From Roseiarcus sp963782255 (GTDB lineage: Bacteria; Pseudomonadota; Alphaproteobacteria; Rhizobiales; Beijerinckiaceae): DNA of 64,000 nucleotides. Where the stretch lies: the NCBI GenBank assembly GCA_963782255.1, contig CAWAIS010000001.1:4030001-4094000 (forward strand), read 5' to 3'. Under the pieces are notes generated by a model. It was not told the DNA's origin and searched no databases. It was given only the letters and a program-made list of their open reading frames with translations. Below are positions 18,474-27,267 of this stretch, one piece after another; positions within the stretch are counted from its first letter, which is position 1; every line of letters starts with the position of its first letter. The position numbers and the translations under genes are program-made.

Positions 18474-19573
18474 GCTTTGCGTCCCCCCGCCTTCGGGATC
18501 AATTCCTCGATCATCGCCTCGCTCCACGGCTCGCCCCCGGCGAGTCGCTGGCGAAGCGCGACAAAATCAATCTCGCGATCGTGCTTCGGGCCCTCGTTGA
18601 AGGCGCGGAACCCCGTGCGGGCCTCGGCCAGCATGTTGAGGGCGAGCCAGGCTCGGCTGTTTTCCTTGTTGCGATTCCAAGCGTCGATTTTCGGCTTGCG
18701 CAACTCCTCGAAGCTCTTGGTCAGGCACTCGGGGAAAGTGGCCATCAGCTTGGCGCACAGGTCTTCGACCTTGGCGTCAAGCAACGACAGATCGACGACG
18801 CCGCGCGCCATCAGCGCCTTGCCCGCCGCCAAGGGGGCGCCCGTCAGGGGTTCGCCGTGCACGATGCAGCCGAATTCGTCGAGGTAGCGTTGCGTCTCCA
18901 CCAGCGGATTGGGAACGAAAGCGCCATCGACCTTCAACGCCGGGGCGATGTCGAGAATGGCGCCGAGACGATAGGCCTTGTGCGCCGACCACGGTTCGCA
19001 CAGGGTTCCGGACTCCATCGCACGTTCAGCGCCCACCATCAGCGGAAGGAAGTCCGTCGCCCCGCCGATGGCGGCCGAGCCATGCTTGGGGCCCGCCTGG
19101 CCGAAGCGCGCGAGGTCCTGGGCGATGGTGAAATCGCAGGCCATGCCAATTTCCTGCCCGCCGCCGACGCGCATGCCGTTGACGCGCGCGATCACCGGCT
19201 TGTCGCAGCCGAGGATCGCCGACACCATATCGTTGAACAGGCGCATATACTGCCGGTATTCCTGCGGATTGCCGGCGTAATATTCAGCATATTCCTTGGT
19301 GTTTCCGCCGGTGCAGAACGCCTTGTCGCCCACGCCGGTAAAGACCACCGCGACCACGTCGCGCGCATTCGAGGCGGCGCGGAACGCGCGAATGACGCCC
19401 TTGACCATATCTGTCGTGTACGAATTGAACTGGCTGGGATTGTCAAGCCAGATCCAGGCGTTGAACAGCCCCGAAACGGGCTGGCCGTCGAGGCCGCGCG
19501 CCGGGTGCTTTTCATAAACGACGCCGGCGACGGGCTCGAATGCGACGACATCGTGATCGACAAGAGCGGACAT
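18470..19573 (-). CDS. oah: 6-oxocyclohex-1-ene-1-carbonyl-CoA hydrolase (ring opening)
   Basis: A 367-residue crotonase-family protein, longer than ordinary enoyl-CoA hydratases as expected for Oah (about 375). Key segments are WIWLDNPSQFNSYTTDMVKG, GDKAFCTGGNTKEYAEYY, NGMRVGGGQEIGMACDFTIA and GQAGPKHGSAAIGGATDFLP. Oah hydrates and hydrolytically cleaves the alicyclic ring to 3-hydroxypimeloyl-CoA. Start ATG 19573 (MSALVDHDVVAFEPVAG), 14 bases after had. Its presence, with dch and had, marks the Thauera/Azoarcus branch rather than the BadKHI branch of R. palustris. Confidence 0.93.
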   Translation of the reverse strand: MSALVDHDVVAFEPVAGVVYEKHPARGLDGQPVSGLFNAWIWLDNPSQFNSYTTDMVKGVIRAFRAASNARDVVAVVFTGVGDKAFCTGGNTKEYAEYYAGNPQEYRQYMRLFNDMVSAILGCDKPVIARVNGMRVGGGQEIGMACDFTIAQDLARFGQAGPKHGSAAIGGATDFLPLMVGAERAMESGTLCEPWSAHKAYRLGAILDIAPALKVDGAFVPNPLVETQRYLDEFGCIVHGEPLTGAPLAAGKALMARGVVDLSLLDAKVEDLCAKLMATFPECLTKSFEELRKPKIDAWNRNKENSRAWLALNMLAEARTGFRAFNEGPKHDREIDFVALRQRLAGGEPWSEAMIEELIPKAGGRKA

Positions 19574-19587
19574 CCGAAGACCTCCCG

Positions 19588-20664
19588 TTACTGCTGGGGA
19601 ATGAGAATGGCGCGGCGGGCGAGCTTGTGCGCATGCGCCTGCTCGAAGACCGCGTTGATGTCGTCGAGCGGTCGCTGCTCTATGAAAGCTCGAAGATTGA
19701 TCTTGCCGTCGAGAACGAGTGCGAGCGCGGCCGGATAGAGTTCCGGCGGGCAACCCCAATTTCCGAGCGCGCGCGCATCGAAAGCCATAAGATTGGACAG
19801 GCGAAGCTCGACACGCTCCATCGTGAAGCCGACGACGCAGAGCGTTGCGCCATGGGTCAGAAGTCCGAACGCAGCGGTCTGGCCGGCCGCGGAACCGGAA
19901 CATTCAAAGATCGTCCATTCGGTCAAGGGGAGACCGCTCGCTTTGCAAAATTCGCTGATCCTGGCTTTCAGGCTCTTGAGGTCGTGCTCGCGGGCGTTCA
20001 GCGTCAGGCCGGCCCCATGCTCGCCGATGGCGGCGAGTTTTGCCGGATCGACGTCGATGGCGATGACCGTGGCGCCGAAAGCCTTCGCGATCTGCGCCGA
20101 ATATCCACCGACGCCGCCGACGCCGACGACGATCGCAACGGATCCTTGCGTCACCCCTGCGCGAACCACAGCCTGATACGGCGTCGTCACCGCGTCGGCG
20201 ACGACGCTCACATCGGCGAGCGACAGACCACGCAAGGCGAGCCGCTCCTCATCCACAGGGCAGAGACCCCGCGCCGGCACGACGACATGCGAGGCGAAGC
20301 CCCCGTGAATGTCGTTGCCGAGCATCTTCTGCTTGCGGCAGATATTCGGCCGACCCCGCTTGCATGCGTCGCATTCGCCGCAGGGCAGGACGGCGGGGAT
20401 GATCACTGCTCGACCGAGCGAGGCTTCCGCGCCCTGGCCCGCGGCGACGACCCGCCCGGAAATCTCGTGGCCAAGAGTCAGCGCCAGAGGATGATTGGTG
20501 CGCACGCCGTCGAAGAAATAGCCGAGATCGGTATGGCAGACCCCGCAACCGGCGATCGCGATGACGACCTCGCCATCAGCTGGCGCGATGTCGATTGCTT
20601 CGCGATTCATCGGCTGATCTGGCGCTGTCATCACCCATCGATGCGCCGCGATGCCCTTCGTCAT
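19588..20664 (-). CDS. had: 6-hydroxycyclohex-1-ene-1-carbonyl-CoA dehydrogenase
   Basis: A 358-residue zinc-type medium-chain dehydrogenase: catalytic-zinc segment AGCGVCHTDLGYFFDG, structural-zinc motif CGECDACKRGRPNIC and NAD-binding VGVGGVGGYSAQIAKAFGA. The genomic order had-oah-dch-bcrCBAD is that of Thauera aromatica, where Had oxidises 6-hydroxycyclohex-1-ene-1-carbonyl-CoA with NAD. First gene of the operon: ATG 20664 with a GAGGGAAC ribosome site. It faces korA across a 135-base promoter region. Confidence 0.92.
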   Translation of the reverse strand: MTKGIAAHRWVMTAPDQPMNREAIDIAPADGEVVIAIAGCGVCHTDLGYFFDGVRTNHPLALTLGHEISGRVVAAGQGAEASLGRAVIIPAVLPCGECDACKRGRPNICRKQKMLGNDIHGGFASHVVVPARGLCPVDEERLALRGLSLADVSVVADAVTTPYQAVVRAGVTQGSVAIVVGVGGVGGYSAQIAKAFGATVIAIDVDPAKLAAIGEHGAGLTLNAREHDLKSLKARISEFCKASGLPLTEWTIFECSGSAAGQTAAFGLLTHGATLCVVGFTMERVELRLSNLMAFDARALGNWGCPPELYPAALALVLDGKINLRAFIEQRPLDDINAVFEQAHAHKLARRAILIPQQ

Positions 20665-20799
20665 TCGCGTTCCCTCTTTTTTGCTGCGGCAGACTACCGC
20701 CCGGTTGCCTCGTTGCTGCTAGAGTGGTAAACTAGTACGAGAATACCGAATAAGCAAGCCTGATTTACCGGAGGACGCACAGATGCAAGGACGACGGAC
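20665..20799. promoter_or_regulatory. Divergent promoter region between the bcr operon and korAB
   Basis: 135 bases serve two operons. For korA I see TTGCCT-17 bases-TAAACT (starting near 20707), a fair sigma70-type match. GGAGG at 20770-20774 is positioned for the ATG at 20783. A partly symmetric segment (GGTAAAC ... GAATACC, about 20729-20750) overlaps the proposed -10 and could be an operator, but only 5 of 7 arm bases match. No FNR-type TTGAT-N4-ATCAA site is visible. For the had side I see a ribosome site but no convincing -10. Confidence 0.4.
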
Positions 20800-20802
20800 A
20801 TG
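20783..20802 (+). promoter_or_regulatory. Six-codon upstream open frame overlapping the korA start
   Basis: ATG at 20783, spaced 8 bases from a strong GGAGG, encodes MQGRRT and ends in a TGA that shares bases with the korA ATG (ATGA at 20800-20803). The strong ribosome site is thus aimed at the mini-frame, while korA itself has only AAGGA nearby. Translational coupling through the leader is a reasonable inference; it may also simply be a fortuitous ATG. Confidence 0.4.
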
Positions 20803-22530
20803 ACGACACCACTCTCTTCGACCTCACTTTCGATCGCGCTGACCGGATCGGGCGGCGCCGGCGTGATGACCGCCGGGCAGACCCTGCTCGATGCAGCCAC
20901 GAATTGCGGGCTCTACGGCCTGATGACGCGCTCGACCGGTCCGCAGATTCGCGGCGGAGAGGCGGCGGCGATGATCCGCCTGTCCTCGAAACCCGTGCAG
21001 TCGCCTGGCGACCGGTTCGACATCCTGCTCGCGCTGGACTTTGAAAACGTTCAGCGTTTCGCCGCCGAACTGCCTCTGGACGGCGCCAGCCTGATCATCG
21101 CCGATCCGGCGGCGGGCGAAATGCCGGCCTTTCTGAAGGAGTGTGGCGCGGCGGTCGCTCTTGTGCCGCTGGCGAAGCTTGCCAAGAGCGTCGCCGGCGG
21201 GCGCATTTCGATGGTCGCGCTCGGAGTGCTGGCCCAACTCATTGGCCTGCCCGAGGCCGCGATCATCGCGGCAGTGGCTGCGTCAATTGGCCGCAAGAAA
21301 CCCGAGGCGCTGGAAGCCAGCGACAAGGCGGTTCTGATCGGCGCCGGAGCGGCGCCAGAGGTGGCCGTTCCTAGGCTTGTTCTGCCAAGTGAGCCGCCCC
21401 AGCGCCGTTGGTCGATGACAGGCAACGAGGCGACCGGATTCGGCGCGTTGAAGGGCGGCGTCAAATTCGTCGGCGGGTATCCGATCACGCCAGCGACGGA
21501 GTTCCTCGAATGGATGGCGCATGCTTTGCCGCAATGCGGCGGCGTGCTGATGCAGGCCGAAGACGAACTCGCCTCGATCAACATGATCATCGGCGCGAGC
21601 TACGGCGGCAAGCCGTCTCTGACCGCGACGGCGGGCCCCGGCCTGTCATTGATGATTGAATCCCTTGGCCTCGCCGTCGCCTCCGAAATTCCCCTTGTCG
21701 TCGTCGACGTCATGCGCTCGGGGCCTTCGACCGGAATTGCGACGAAGTCCGAGCAAAGCGATCTCAACATCGCGGTCTACGGACTGCACGGCGATGCGCC
21801 GCACGTCGTGACCGCGCCCCTCTCGGTAGCCGATTGTCTCTTGACCGCGCAATGGTCGGTGCATCTGGCGGAGACGCTGCAGACGCCGGTCATCATGCTG
21901 TCCGACCAGTCGCTGGGGCAGGCCAGGGTCGTCATCGACCGGCCGGACGATGTCGTTTTCGCCGCCAAACGCCTGGTGCTCGATGGGCCGGCCGAAGGCT
22001 ACGAGCGCTATATCCCGACCGAATCCGGCGTTTCGCCGATGGCGATTCCGGGCTGTCCCGGCGGCCAATACACTGCGGACGGCTTGACGCACAATGCGCG
22101 CGGTACGCCTTCGAGCCAGGCCAAGGATCATGTCGGCCAACTGGACAAACGCCAGCGCAAGCTGGACGCATTCGACTTCGGCGAGCACTGGGCCGAGATT
22201 GACGGCGAAGGCGAACTCGCTGTCGTGACCTGGGGCTCGTCGAGCGAACCGTTGCGCGAAGCCGTCGCCGACGCCCGCGCCGGCGGCCTCGGGGTGAAAC
22301 TGATCGCGCTGCGGCTGATTACGCCGGCGCAACCCGCACGGCTGGCGGCGGCGCTCGAAGGCGTCAAACGCGTTCTCGTGGTCGAACAGAACCACGCCGG
22401 ACAGTTCTGGCGTTTTCTGCGCGCTCATTATGACCTGCCCGACGACGTCGTGCCGATCCATTCTCCCGGCCCCCTGCCGATCCGGCCGGGCGAGGCCTTT
22501 GCCCACATTCAGAAAGGGGCGCACGCATGA
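20800..22530 (+). CDS. korA: 2-oxoacid (2-oxoglutarate):ferredoxin oxidoreductase, fused gamma-alpha subunit
   Basis: 576 residues. Residues about 8-190 form the gamma domain (TGSGGAGVMTAGQTLLDAA, STGPQIRGGEAAAMIRLS). From about 205 the alpha domain begins (TGNEATGFGALKGGVKFVGG, then YPITPATEFLEWM, LTATAGPGLSLMIESLGLA and MRSGPSTGIATKSEQSD). The fused architecture and position next to the bcr operon match KorA of Thauera, whose complex oxidises 2-oxoglutarate and reduces the ferredoxin feeding benzoyl-CoA reductase. It overlaps korB by 4 bases. Confidence 0.9.
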   Translation: MTTPLSSTSLSIALTGSGGAGVMTAGQTLLDAATNCGLYGLMTRSTGPQIRGGEAAAMIRLSSKPVQSPGDRFDILLALDFENVQRFAAELPLDGASLIIADPAAGEMPAFLKECGAAVALVPLAKLAKSVAGGRISMVALGVLAQLIGLPEAAIIAAVAASIGRKKPEALEASDKAVLIGAGAAPEVAVPRLVLPSEPPQRRWSMTGNEATGFGALKGGVKFVGGYPITPATEFLEWMAHALPQCGGVLMQAEDELASINMIIGASYGGKPSLTATAGPGLSLMIESLGLAVASEIPLVVVDVMRSGPSTGIATKSEQSDLNIAVYGLHGDAPHVVTAPLSVADCLLTAQWSVHLAETLQTPVIMLSDQSLGQARVVIDRPDDVVFAAKRLVLDGPAEGYERYIPTESGVSPMAIPGCPGGQYTADGLTHNARGTPSSQAKDHVGQLDKRQRKLDAFDFGEHWAEIDGEGELAVVTWGSSSEPLREAVADARAGGLGVKLIALRLITPAQPARLAAALEGVKRVLVVEQNHAGQFWRFLRAHYDLPDDVVPIHSPGPLPIRPGEAFAHIQKGAHA

Positions 22531-23366
22531 ATATGATCCCCGCAGAGCCCAAGCAATTTAAACCCGGAGATTACAAATCCTCGGTCAAACCCGTCTGGTG
22601 CCCCGGTTGCGGCGACCATTCCGTGCTGCTCGCCTTCCAGCGGGCGCTGGCTGAACTCGCTCTGCCGCCCGAACAGGTCGCGGTGGTGTCGGGGATAGGC
22701 TGTTCGTCGCGCATCCCGGCCTACACCAACTGCTACGGATTTCACGGCGTTCACGGCCGCGCGCTGGCCCTGGCTTCCGGCTTGAAAGTCGCCCGTCCCG
22801 ATCTGACGGTCCTCGTGGCCAGCGGGGACGGCGACGGGTTTTCGATCGGAGGCAACCACTTCCTGCACGCCTGCCGGCGCAATATCGATCTGACCTATAT
22901 CGTCATGGACAACCGGATCTATGGCATGACGAAGGGTCAGCCGTCGCCGACGACAGAGCCGGACTGGGACACGGCGATCGCGCCGGGCGGCACCGGACTG
23001 AGCCCTTTCCACCCGCTTGTGATTGCGCTGGCTTCGGGCGCGAATTTTATCGCGCGCGGCTTTTCCGGCGACATCGGCGGCTGCGCGAAGCTGGTCGTCG
23101 AGGCGATTCGAACTCCGGGCTTCTCCTTCGTGCAGATCCTGAGCCCGTGCGTCACCTTCCGGGAAGACCAGCAGAAGGGCTGGAAAAATCTGGTACATAA
23201 CGCAATCGTGCCGGAGACGGATGATCCCGCCCGCGCCGCGCGCCGCCTCATGACCGATGACGGGTTCAACGTCGGCGTTCTTTATCGCGGTAAGCGCCAA
23301 CCGTATCAGCCCGAACCGGTGGCTCACCTGGACCCCTCCCATCTCGAAAGCGAGTTCGCGATATGA
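22527..23366 (+). CDS. korB: 2-oxoacid (2-oxoglutarate):ferredoxin oxidoreductase, beta subunit
   Basis: 279 residues of the thiamine-diphosphate-binding subunit: KPVWCPGCGDHSVLLAFQRA, VSGIGCSSRIPAYTNCYGFH and the ThDP/Mg motif VASGDGDGFSIGGNHFLHAC with the following VMDNRIYGMTKGQPSPT. The cysteines in WCPGCGD and GIGCSSR are the usual cluster ligands. It works with KorA to supply reduced ferredoxin. ATG 22527 overlaps the korA stop (ATGA), and its own stop overlaps the next start in the same way. Confidence 0.92.
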   Translation: MNMIPAEPKQFKPGDYKSSVKPVWCPGCGDHSVLLAFQRALAELALPPEQVAVVSGIGCSSRIPAYTNCYGFHGVHGRALALASGLKVARPDLTVLVASGDGDGFSIGGNHFLHACRRNIDLTYIVMDNRIYGMTKGQPSPTTEPDWDTAIAPGGTGLSPFHPLVIALASGANFIARGFSGDIGGCAKLVVEAIRTPGFSFVQILSPCVTFREDQQKGWKNLVHNAIVPETDDPARAARRLMTDDGFNVGVLYRGKRQPYQPEPVAHLDPSHLESEFAI

Positions 23367-23899
23367 CCAACGCTCCGCCGCCTGTTGAGCCTCCGAAATT
23401 CGACAGCGTTTCCGAATTTTTCGCGCAAGCGCTCGCCATCGAGGTGGAAGCCGCCGAGCGCTACACCCTTCTTGCCGATCAGATGGAGGTGCACAACAAC
23501 AAGGAGATCGCCGCGATCTTCCGGAAGATGGCGTCGATCGAAGCCGAGCATCGCGACGAGATTGCACGCCGCGCAGGAGACGCGCTGGTCGCGGGCCGGC
23601 CGGCGACCTTCAGCTGGACCGGCCCCGACGGCCCGGAAGCAACTGACTTCCAGCGCCTCCACTATCTCATGACGCCGCGCCAGGCGCTTGGGCTGGCGCG
23701 CTTCAACGAGGAGCGCGCGAAGACGTACTACGAAGCCATCGCCGAAGCCGCGACCGATCCCGCAATCGCGGCCTTTGCTAGGGAAATGGCCGTGGACGAG
23801 CGCGATCACGTGGCATGGGTGGATCAATGGCTGGCGAAATTCGCTGCCGACGACCCAGGCTGGAACGAGGATCCCGATCCCCCCGTCAATTCGGAGTGA
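23363..23899 (+). CDS. Rubrerythrin/ferritin-like di-iron protein
   Basis: 178 residues forming a four-helix ferritin-like bundle. The first helix pair has EVEAAERYTLLADQMEVHN and MASIEAEHRDEIARR; the second has FNEERAKTYYEAIAEAA and MAVDERDHVAWVDQW. The repeated Glu and Glu-x-x-His spacing fits a di-iron site of rubrerythrin type, but no rubredoxin domain follows. It is translationally coupled to korB (ATGA overlap), so it is part of the KorAB operon. A role in protecting the oxygen-sensitive oxidoreductase or ferredoxin is an inference from this context. Confidence 0.75.
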   Translation: MTNAPPPVEPPKFDSVSEFFAQALAIEVEAAERYTLLADQMEVHNNKEIAAIFRKMASIEAEHRDEIARRAGDALVAGRPATFSWTGPDGPEATDFQRLHYLMTPRQALGLARFNEERAKTYYEAIAEAATDPAIAAFAREMAVDERDHVAWVDQWLAKFAADDPGWNEDPDPPVNSE

Positions 23900-24073
23900 C
23901 GCGAACTTCGTCGCGCGGGGAAGCGAAACCTTGAGCCGGGTTGCGCCGCGCGCGGTCGGTCCGGGAGCCAGGCGGCATTGGCGCTATGCAAACGGAGCAT
24001 GCCTTCACACGGACGCGCCGTCGTCTGATAGAGACGCTACGGGCGCTGGCGGCCCGCCCAAGCGAGCCGGCGT

Positions 24074-26233
24074 CTACCGCTTCGAAAGAATAATCCTCGC
24101 ATCGACAGCCACGCACAAATCGTCCAGCGCCAGGCAGGGGTTCAGATCCACCTGATCGATCTGCGACTGTTCCGCGAGGAGGCGGCCGAGGGAGACGAGC
24201 GTCCCCGCAATGGCGTCGACGTTCATTGCGTTCCTGCCGCGCGCCCCGGTGATCAATGGAGCGGGAAGCGTGTCGTGAATCAACTTCCGCGCCTGTTCGA
24301 GTCCAAACGGCGCCAGCAGGAATCCGACGCGTTTGAGCACTTCGACGTAAATTCCCCCGAGGCCGAACATGACCACTGGACCGAAAAGCCTGTCCCGGAT
24401 CACTCCCAGTACGAGCTCCGTCGTCGGGGGCATCATCTTCTGGACGAGCACGCTCGGGTTGTGAATGCCCGGCGCCGCCTTCCTGACGTTCTCAATAAGC
24501 CGCGCATAGGACTGTTTCACTGCGTCCTCGGAGCTGACGCCGAGCATCACGCCGCCGATGTCCGATTTGTGCAGGATCTGCGCCGACACCACTTTGAGCA
24601 CGACCGGATACCCGATCCGGTTTGCCGCCTCAACCGCATCTTCAAGCGTCTCGACCGGTTTGAAAGGCGGTACGCGGATGTCGTATTGGCGGCAGACCGC
24701 GTAGGCCTCGGGCTCGAGTAGACTGACGCGGCCCTCCTCGGCCGCGCGCAGGATCAATTGCGCGGCAGGCTCTTCGGCGCCGCCCGACCGGGCGATGTCG
24801 GGCGCCTTCGCAGTTGTCGCCCGCATGGCCGCATAAGACGCGAGATTCGCGGCGCCGCGGGCGACCGTATCCGGATAGTCAAAGGTCGGCAGGCTCGCGT
24901 CCTCCAGGCCCCGCCGCAACTCATCGGCGAAATCGCCGAACATCAGGACGTTGAGCAGCGGCTTCTTGGCGCCGCCTTGGGAATGATAGGCGTGCGCAAC
25001 CTCCTCGGCGAGCCGCGGCTGATCATGGAACAGGCTGGGACCCAGGATCTGGATGACCGCATCCACGTTCGGGTCCTTGAACAGAAGCGTCAGCACCTGA
25101 TTGTGCAGAACCTCGGAATTGGTCGCGGTCATGTCGATATAGCCGGGCGGATGGCCGATATTGGCGGCCGAAGGCAGCACGCCCCTCAATCCTGCTTCCG
25201 TTTCGCGGGTGAACGACGCCATCTTGAGATTGGAGAACGTCGAGAGCCCGTCGATGCACATCGTGCCGGGTCCGCCCATGTGGGTCAGCACGGCTACGCG
25301 GTTTCCGGCCGGGATCGGCTGTTTCGAGAACATTCTCAGCGTTTCGTAGAACTCCGCGACGCTCCCGGCGCGCATCAGTCCGAACTGGCGGAACGCGCCG
25401 TCGTAGATGGCGTCAGCGCCGGCGATCGCGCCCGTGTGAGAGAGCGCGGCGGTCGAACCAAGCTCGCTTCGGCCGCTCTTCAGAACCACGATCGGCTTCA
25501 GCGCGGCGACCTCGCGGGCGGCTTCGAAAAAGCCGCGCGGATCAGCCAGGCCTTCCAGATAGATGCCGATGACCCGGGTGGTCTCGTCGTCCTTGAGGAA
25601 CCTCAAGAGCTCGGCGATCTGCACATCGGCCATATTTCCAACGGAGACGAACTTGTTCAATCCGGCGCGGCCGCTGGCGCCGGAGGCGAACAAGAAGGCG
25701 TTGCCGAAGGCGCCGCTCTGGGTGATGATGCTGATGCCGCCGCTCGGGTAGGCGCCAATATCGAAGTTGGTGTTGAACCGGCTGACTGTGTTCATCACGC
25801 CGACGCAATTCGGGCCGACCATGCGGACGCCGGCGGATCGCAAGGTTTCGACCAGCTCCCGTTCACGCCTGGTCCCCTCGGAGGTGTTAAGCTCGCCGAA
25901 ACCGGCCGACATGCACACCACCGCCGCGACATCGTTGAAGCGGCGTTTTCTCTCAGCCAGCTCTTTCGCCACCTTAAGGGCCAGATCGGACGAAACCATC
26001 AAGAGGCACGTTTCGACCGGCTCGGGGATGTCGAGGACGTTCTTGTAGCAAGGCAGATCGAGGATGGCCGGCTCTCGCGGATTAACGGGGAAGATTCTCC
26101 CCTTGTAGCCCATGGCGATCATGTTGCGCAGCGCAGTGTGTCCGGGCTTTTTGGGATCCGAGGACGCGCCCACGACCGCGACGCTTTTTGGACTGAAGAA
26201 CGCGTTCAAAGCTGAAACCTCTTGCGCCATCAT
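24074..26233 (-). CDS. ADP-forming acyl-CoA synthetase (acetate-CoA ligase family)
   Basis: 719 residues. The N-terminal CoA-binding Rossmann domain has FFSPKSVAVVGASSDPKKPG. The succinyl-CoA-synthetase-like part has VGPNCVGVMNT and STAALSHTGAIAGADAIYDG, whose His is the phosphorylated residue. The C-terminal ATP-grasp domain has IGYPVVLKVVSAQILHKSDI and GGVMLGV. The reaction is acyl-CoA + ADP + Pi to acid + CoA + ATP, or the reverse. The substrate is unknown; its place at the end of the 4-hydroxybenzoate operon suggests an aromatic or ring-cleavage acid. ATG 26233 is followed by a second ATG; upstream GGGGGAAA. Confidence 0.85.
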   Translation of the reverse strand: MMAQEVSALNAFFSPKSVAVVGASSDPKKPGHTALRNMIAMGYKGRIFPVNPREPAILDLPCYKNVLDIPEPVETCLLMVSSDLALKVAKELAERKRRFNDVAAVVCMSAGFGELNTSEGTRRERELVETLRSAGVRMVGPNCVGVMNTVSRFNTNFDIGAYPSGGISIITQSGAFGNAFLFASGASGRAGLNKFVSVGNMADVQIAELLRFLKDDETTRVIGIYLEGLADPRGFFEAAREVAALKPIVVLKSGRSELGSTAALSHTGAIAGADAIYDGAFRQFGLMRAGSVAEFYETLRMFSKQPIPAGNRVAVLTHMGGPGTMCIDGLSTFSNLKMASFTRETEAGLRGVLPSAANIGHPPGYIDMTATNSEVLHNQVLTLLFKDPNVDAVIQILGPSLFHDQPRLAEEVAHAYHSQGGAKKPLLNVLMFGDFADELRRGLEDASLPTFDYPDTVARGAANLASYAAMRATTAKAPDIARSGGAEEPAAQLILRAAEEGRVSLLEPEAYAVCRQYDIRVPPFKPVETLEDAVEAANRIGYPVVLKVVSAQILHKSDIGGVMLGVSSEDAVKQSYARLIENVRKAAPGIHNPSVLVQKMMPPTTELVLGVIRDRLFGPVVMFGLGGIYVEVLKRVGFLLAPFGLEQARKLIHDTLPAPLITGARGRNAMNVDAIAGTLVSLGRLLAEQSQIDQVDLNPCLALDDLCVAVDARIILSKR

Positions 26234-26266
26234 GACCGTTTCCCCCGATTGTTTTGTCCGCCGATC

Positions 26267-27232
26267 TCAGTTCAAGCGGAGCCGGAGGGCGAGACGACGA
26301 TGGGGACGGAACCCCATCCGATCGAGGAAGCCGAGCAGGCCGAACCTGTTCCAGTCGACCTCGGTGCGCAGCGATTCGGCGCGCAGCGCCCCGAGGTTGG
26401 CCGAGAGCTGCGACATGAGCGCCGTCGCCACGCCTTCGCGGTCGTGCCGCGGATCGACGCCGATCGTGTCCATCACCGCTTCGGGCTCGGTGGCGCCAAA
26501 CTCGCCGAAATCCACTCGCGCCATGATGAAGCCGGCTGGATGCTGGTCGATCTCGGCCACCAACGACATCCGCACTGCCGATTCGGTGAAGACCTCGTCC
26601 ATCTTGCGGGCGTAATAGGCGGGGCGGTCATGCCCTGTGATGCGCCGGTCGATCGCCACCAGCGCCGGCAAATCGTCCGGCTTCATTGATCGCACCCACA
26701 GGCGGTCGCGTGGCAGCGATTCGAGCCCATCGTCCTCCGCCGGCTCCTCCTCCGCTCTGCGCTCCAGAACGACGCGGGGCGCAAGAACGAAACCGGTGCG
26801 GGAGAAGAAGCCGATGAGGCGGTGGTCAGTCCAATCGACCTGGGTCGCAAGCTCGGCAATTCGGCGCGCCTGCAATTCGGTGGTCAGGCGGTCGAGCAGG
26901 GCGCGGCCCAAGCCCCGCCTCCCAGCGAACGCAGGGTCGACAGCGATTGCATCGAGCGAGGCCTCGAGCGCGGTCGCGCCAAACTCCCCTTCCTCCATGC
27001 GGGCGAAGACGAAGCCGGCGAAACGGCGATCAAGCTCGGCGGCGAGCCCGACGAAAGCGGCCGGATCGCGTCTTGCGTGATCGAGACGGCGGGCGAAAAA
27101 GCCTCGCCGGCCGCGCCCCGACACATTCTGGTCGACCGCCACCACGGCGTCGAGGTCGTCGCGTTCAAGCGGACGGATGCGCACCGAGTCCGCCTGCGCG
27201 GCGACATCGCCCACTGTTGGGATGCCAGTCAT
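26267..27232 (-). CDS. Double-domain GNAT acetyltransferase
   Basis: 321 residues made of two tandem GNAT domains of about 150 residues. Domain 1 begins VRIRPLERDDLDAVVAVDQN and has the acetyl-CoA loop AVDPAFAGRRGLGRALLDRL. Domain 2 begins VRSMKPDDLPALVAIDRRIT and has GVDPRHDREGVATALMSQLS. Both resemble the single-domain BadL-like protein at 33424. ATG 27232 has GGGGAGGTGAG upstream. It is followed after 33 bases by the acyl-CoA synthetase. Lysine acetylation of the CoA ligases in this operon is a plausible but untested role. Confidence 0.8.
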   Translation of the reverse strand: MTGIPTVGDVAAQADSVRIRPLERDDLDAVVAVDQNVSGRGRRGFFARRLDHARRDPAAFVGLAAELDRRFAGFVFARMEEGEFGATALEASLDAIAVDPAFAGRRGLGRALLDRLTTELQARRIAELATQVDWTDHRLIGFFSRTGFVLAPRVVLERRAEEEPAEDDGLESLPRDRLWVRSMKPDDLPALVAIDRRITGHDRPAYYARKMDEVFTESAVRMSLVAEIDQHPAGFIMARVDFGEFGATEPEAVMDTIGVDPRHDREGVATALMSQLSANLGALRAESLRTEVDWNRFGLLGFLDRMGFRPHRRLALRLRLN

Positions 27233-27267
27233 CTCACCTCCCCTTTCCTGTCGTCGGGGTCTCGCGC

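Noticed and set aside
20665..20799. FNR/AadR-type box controlling the bcr operon
   Set aside because: No TTGAT-N4-ATCAA match was seen in this promoter region or the other divergent regions inspected by eye.
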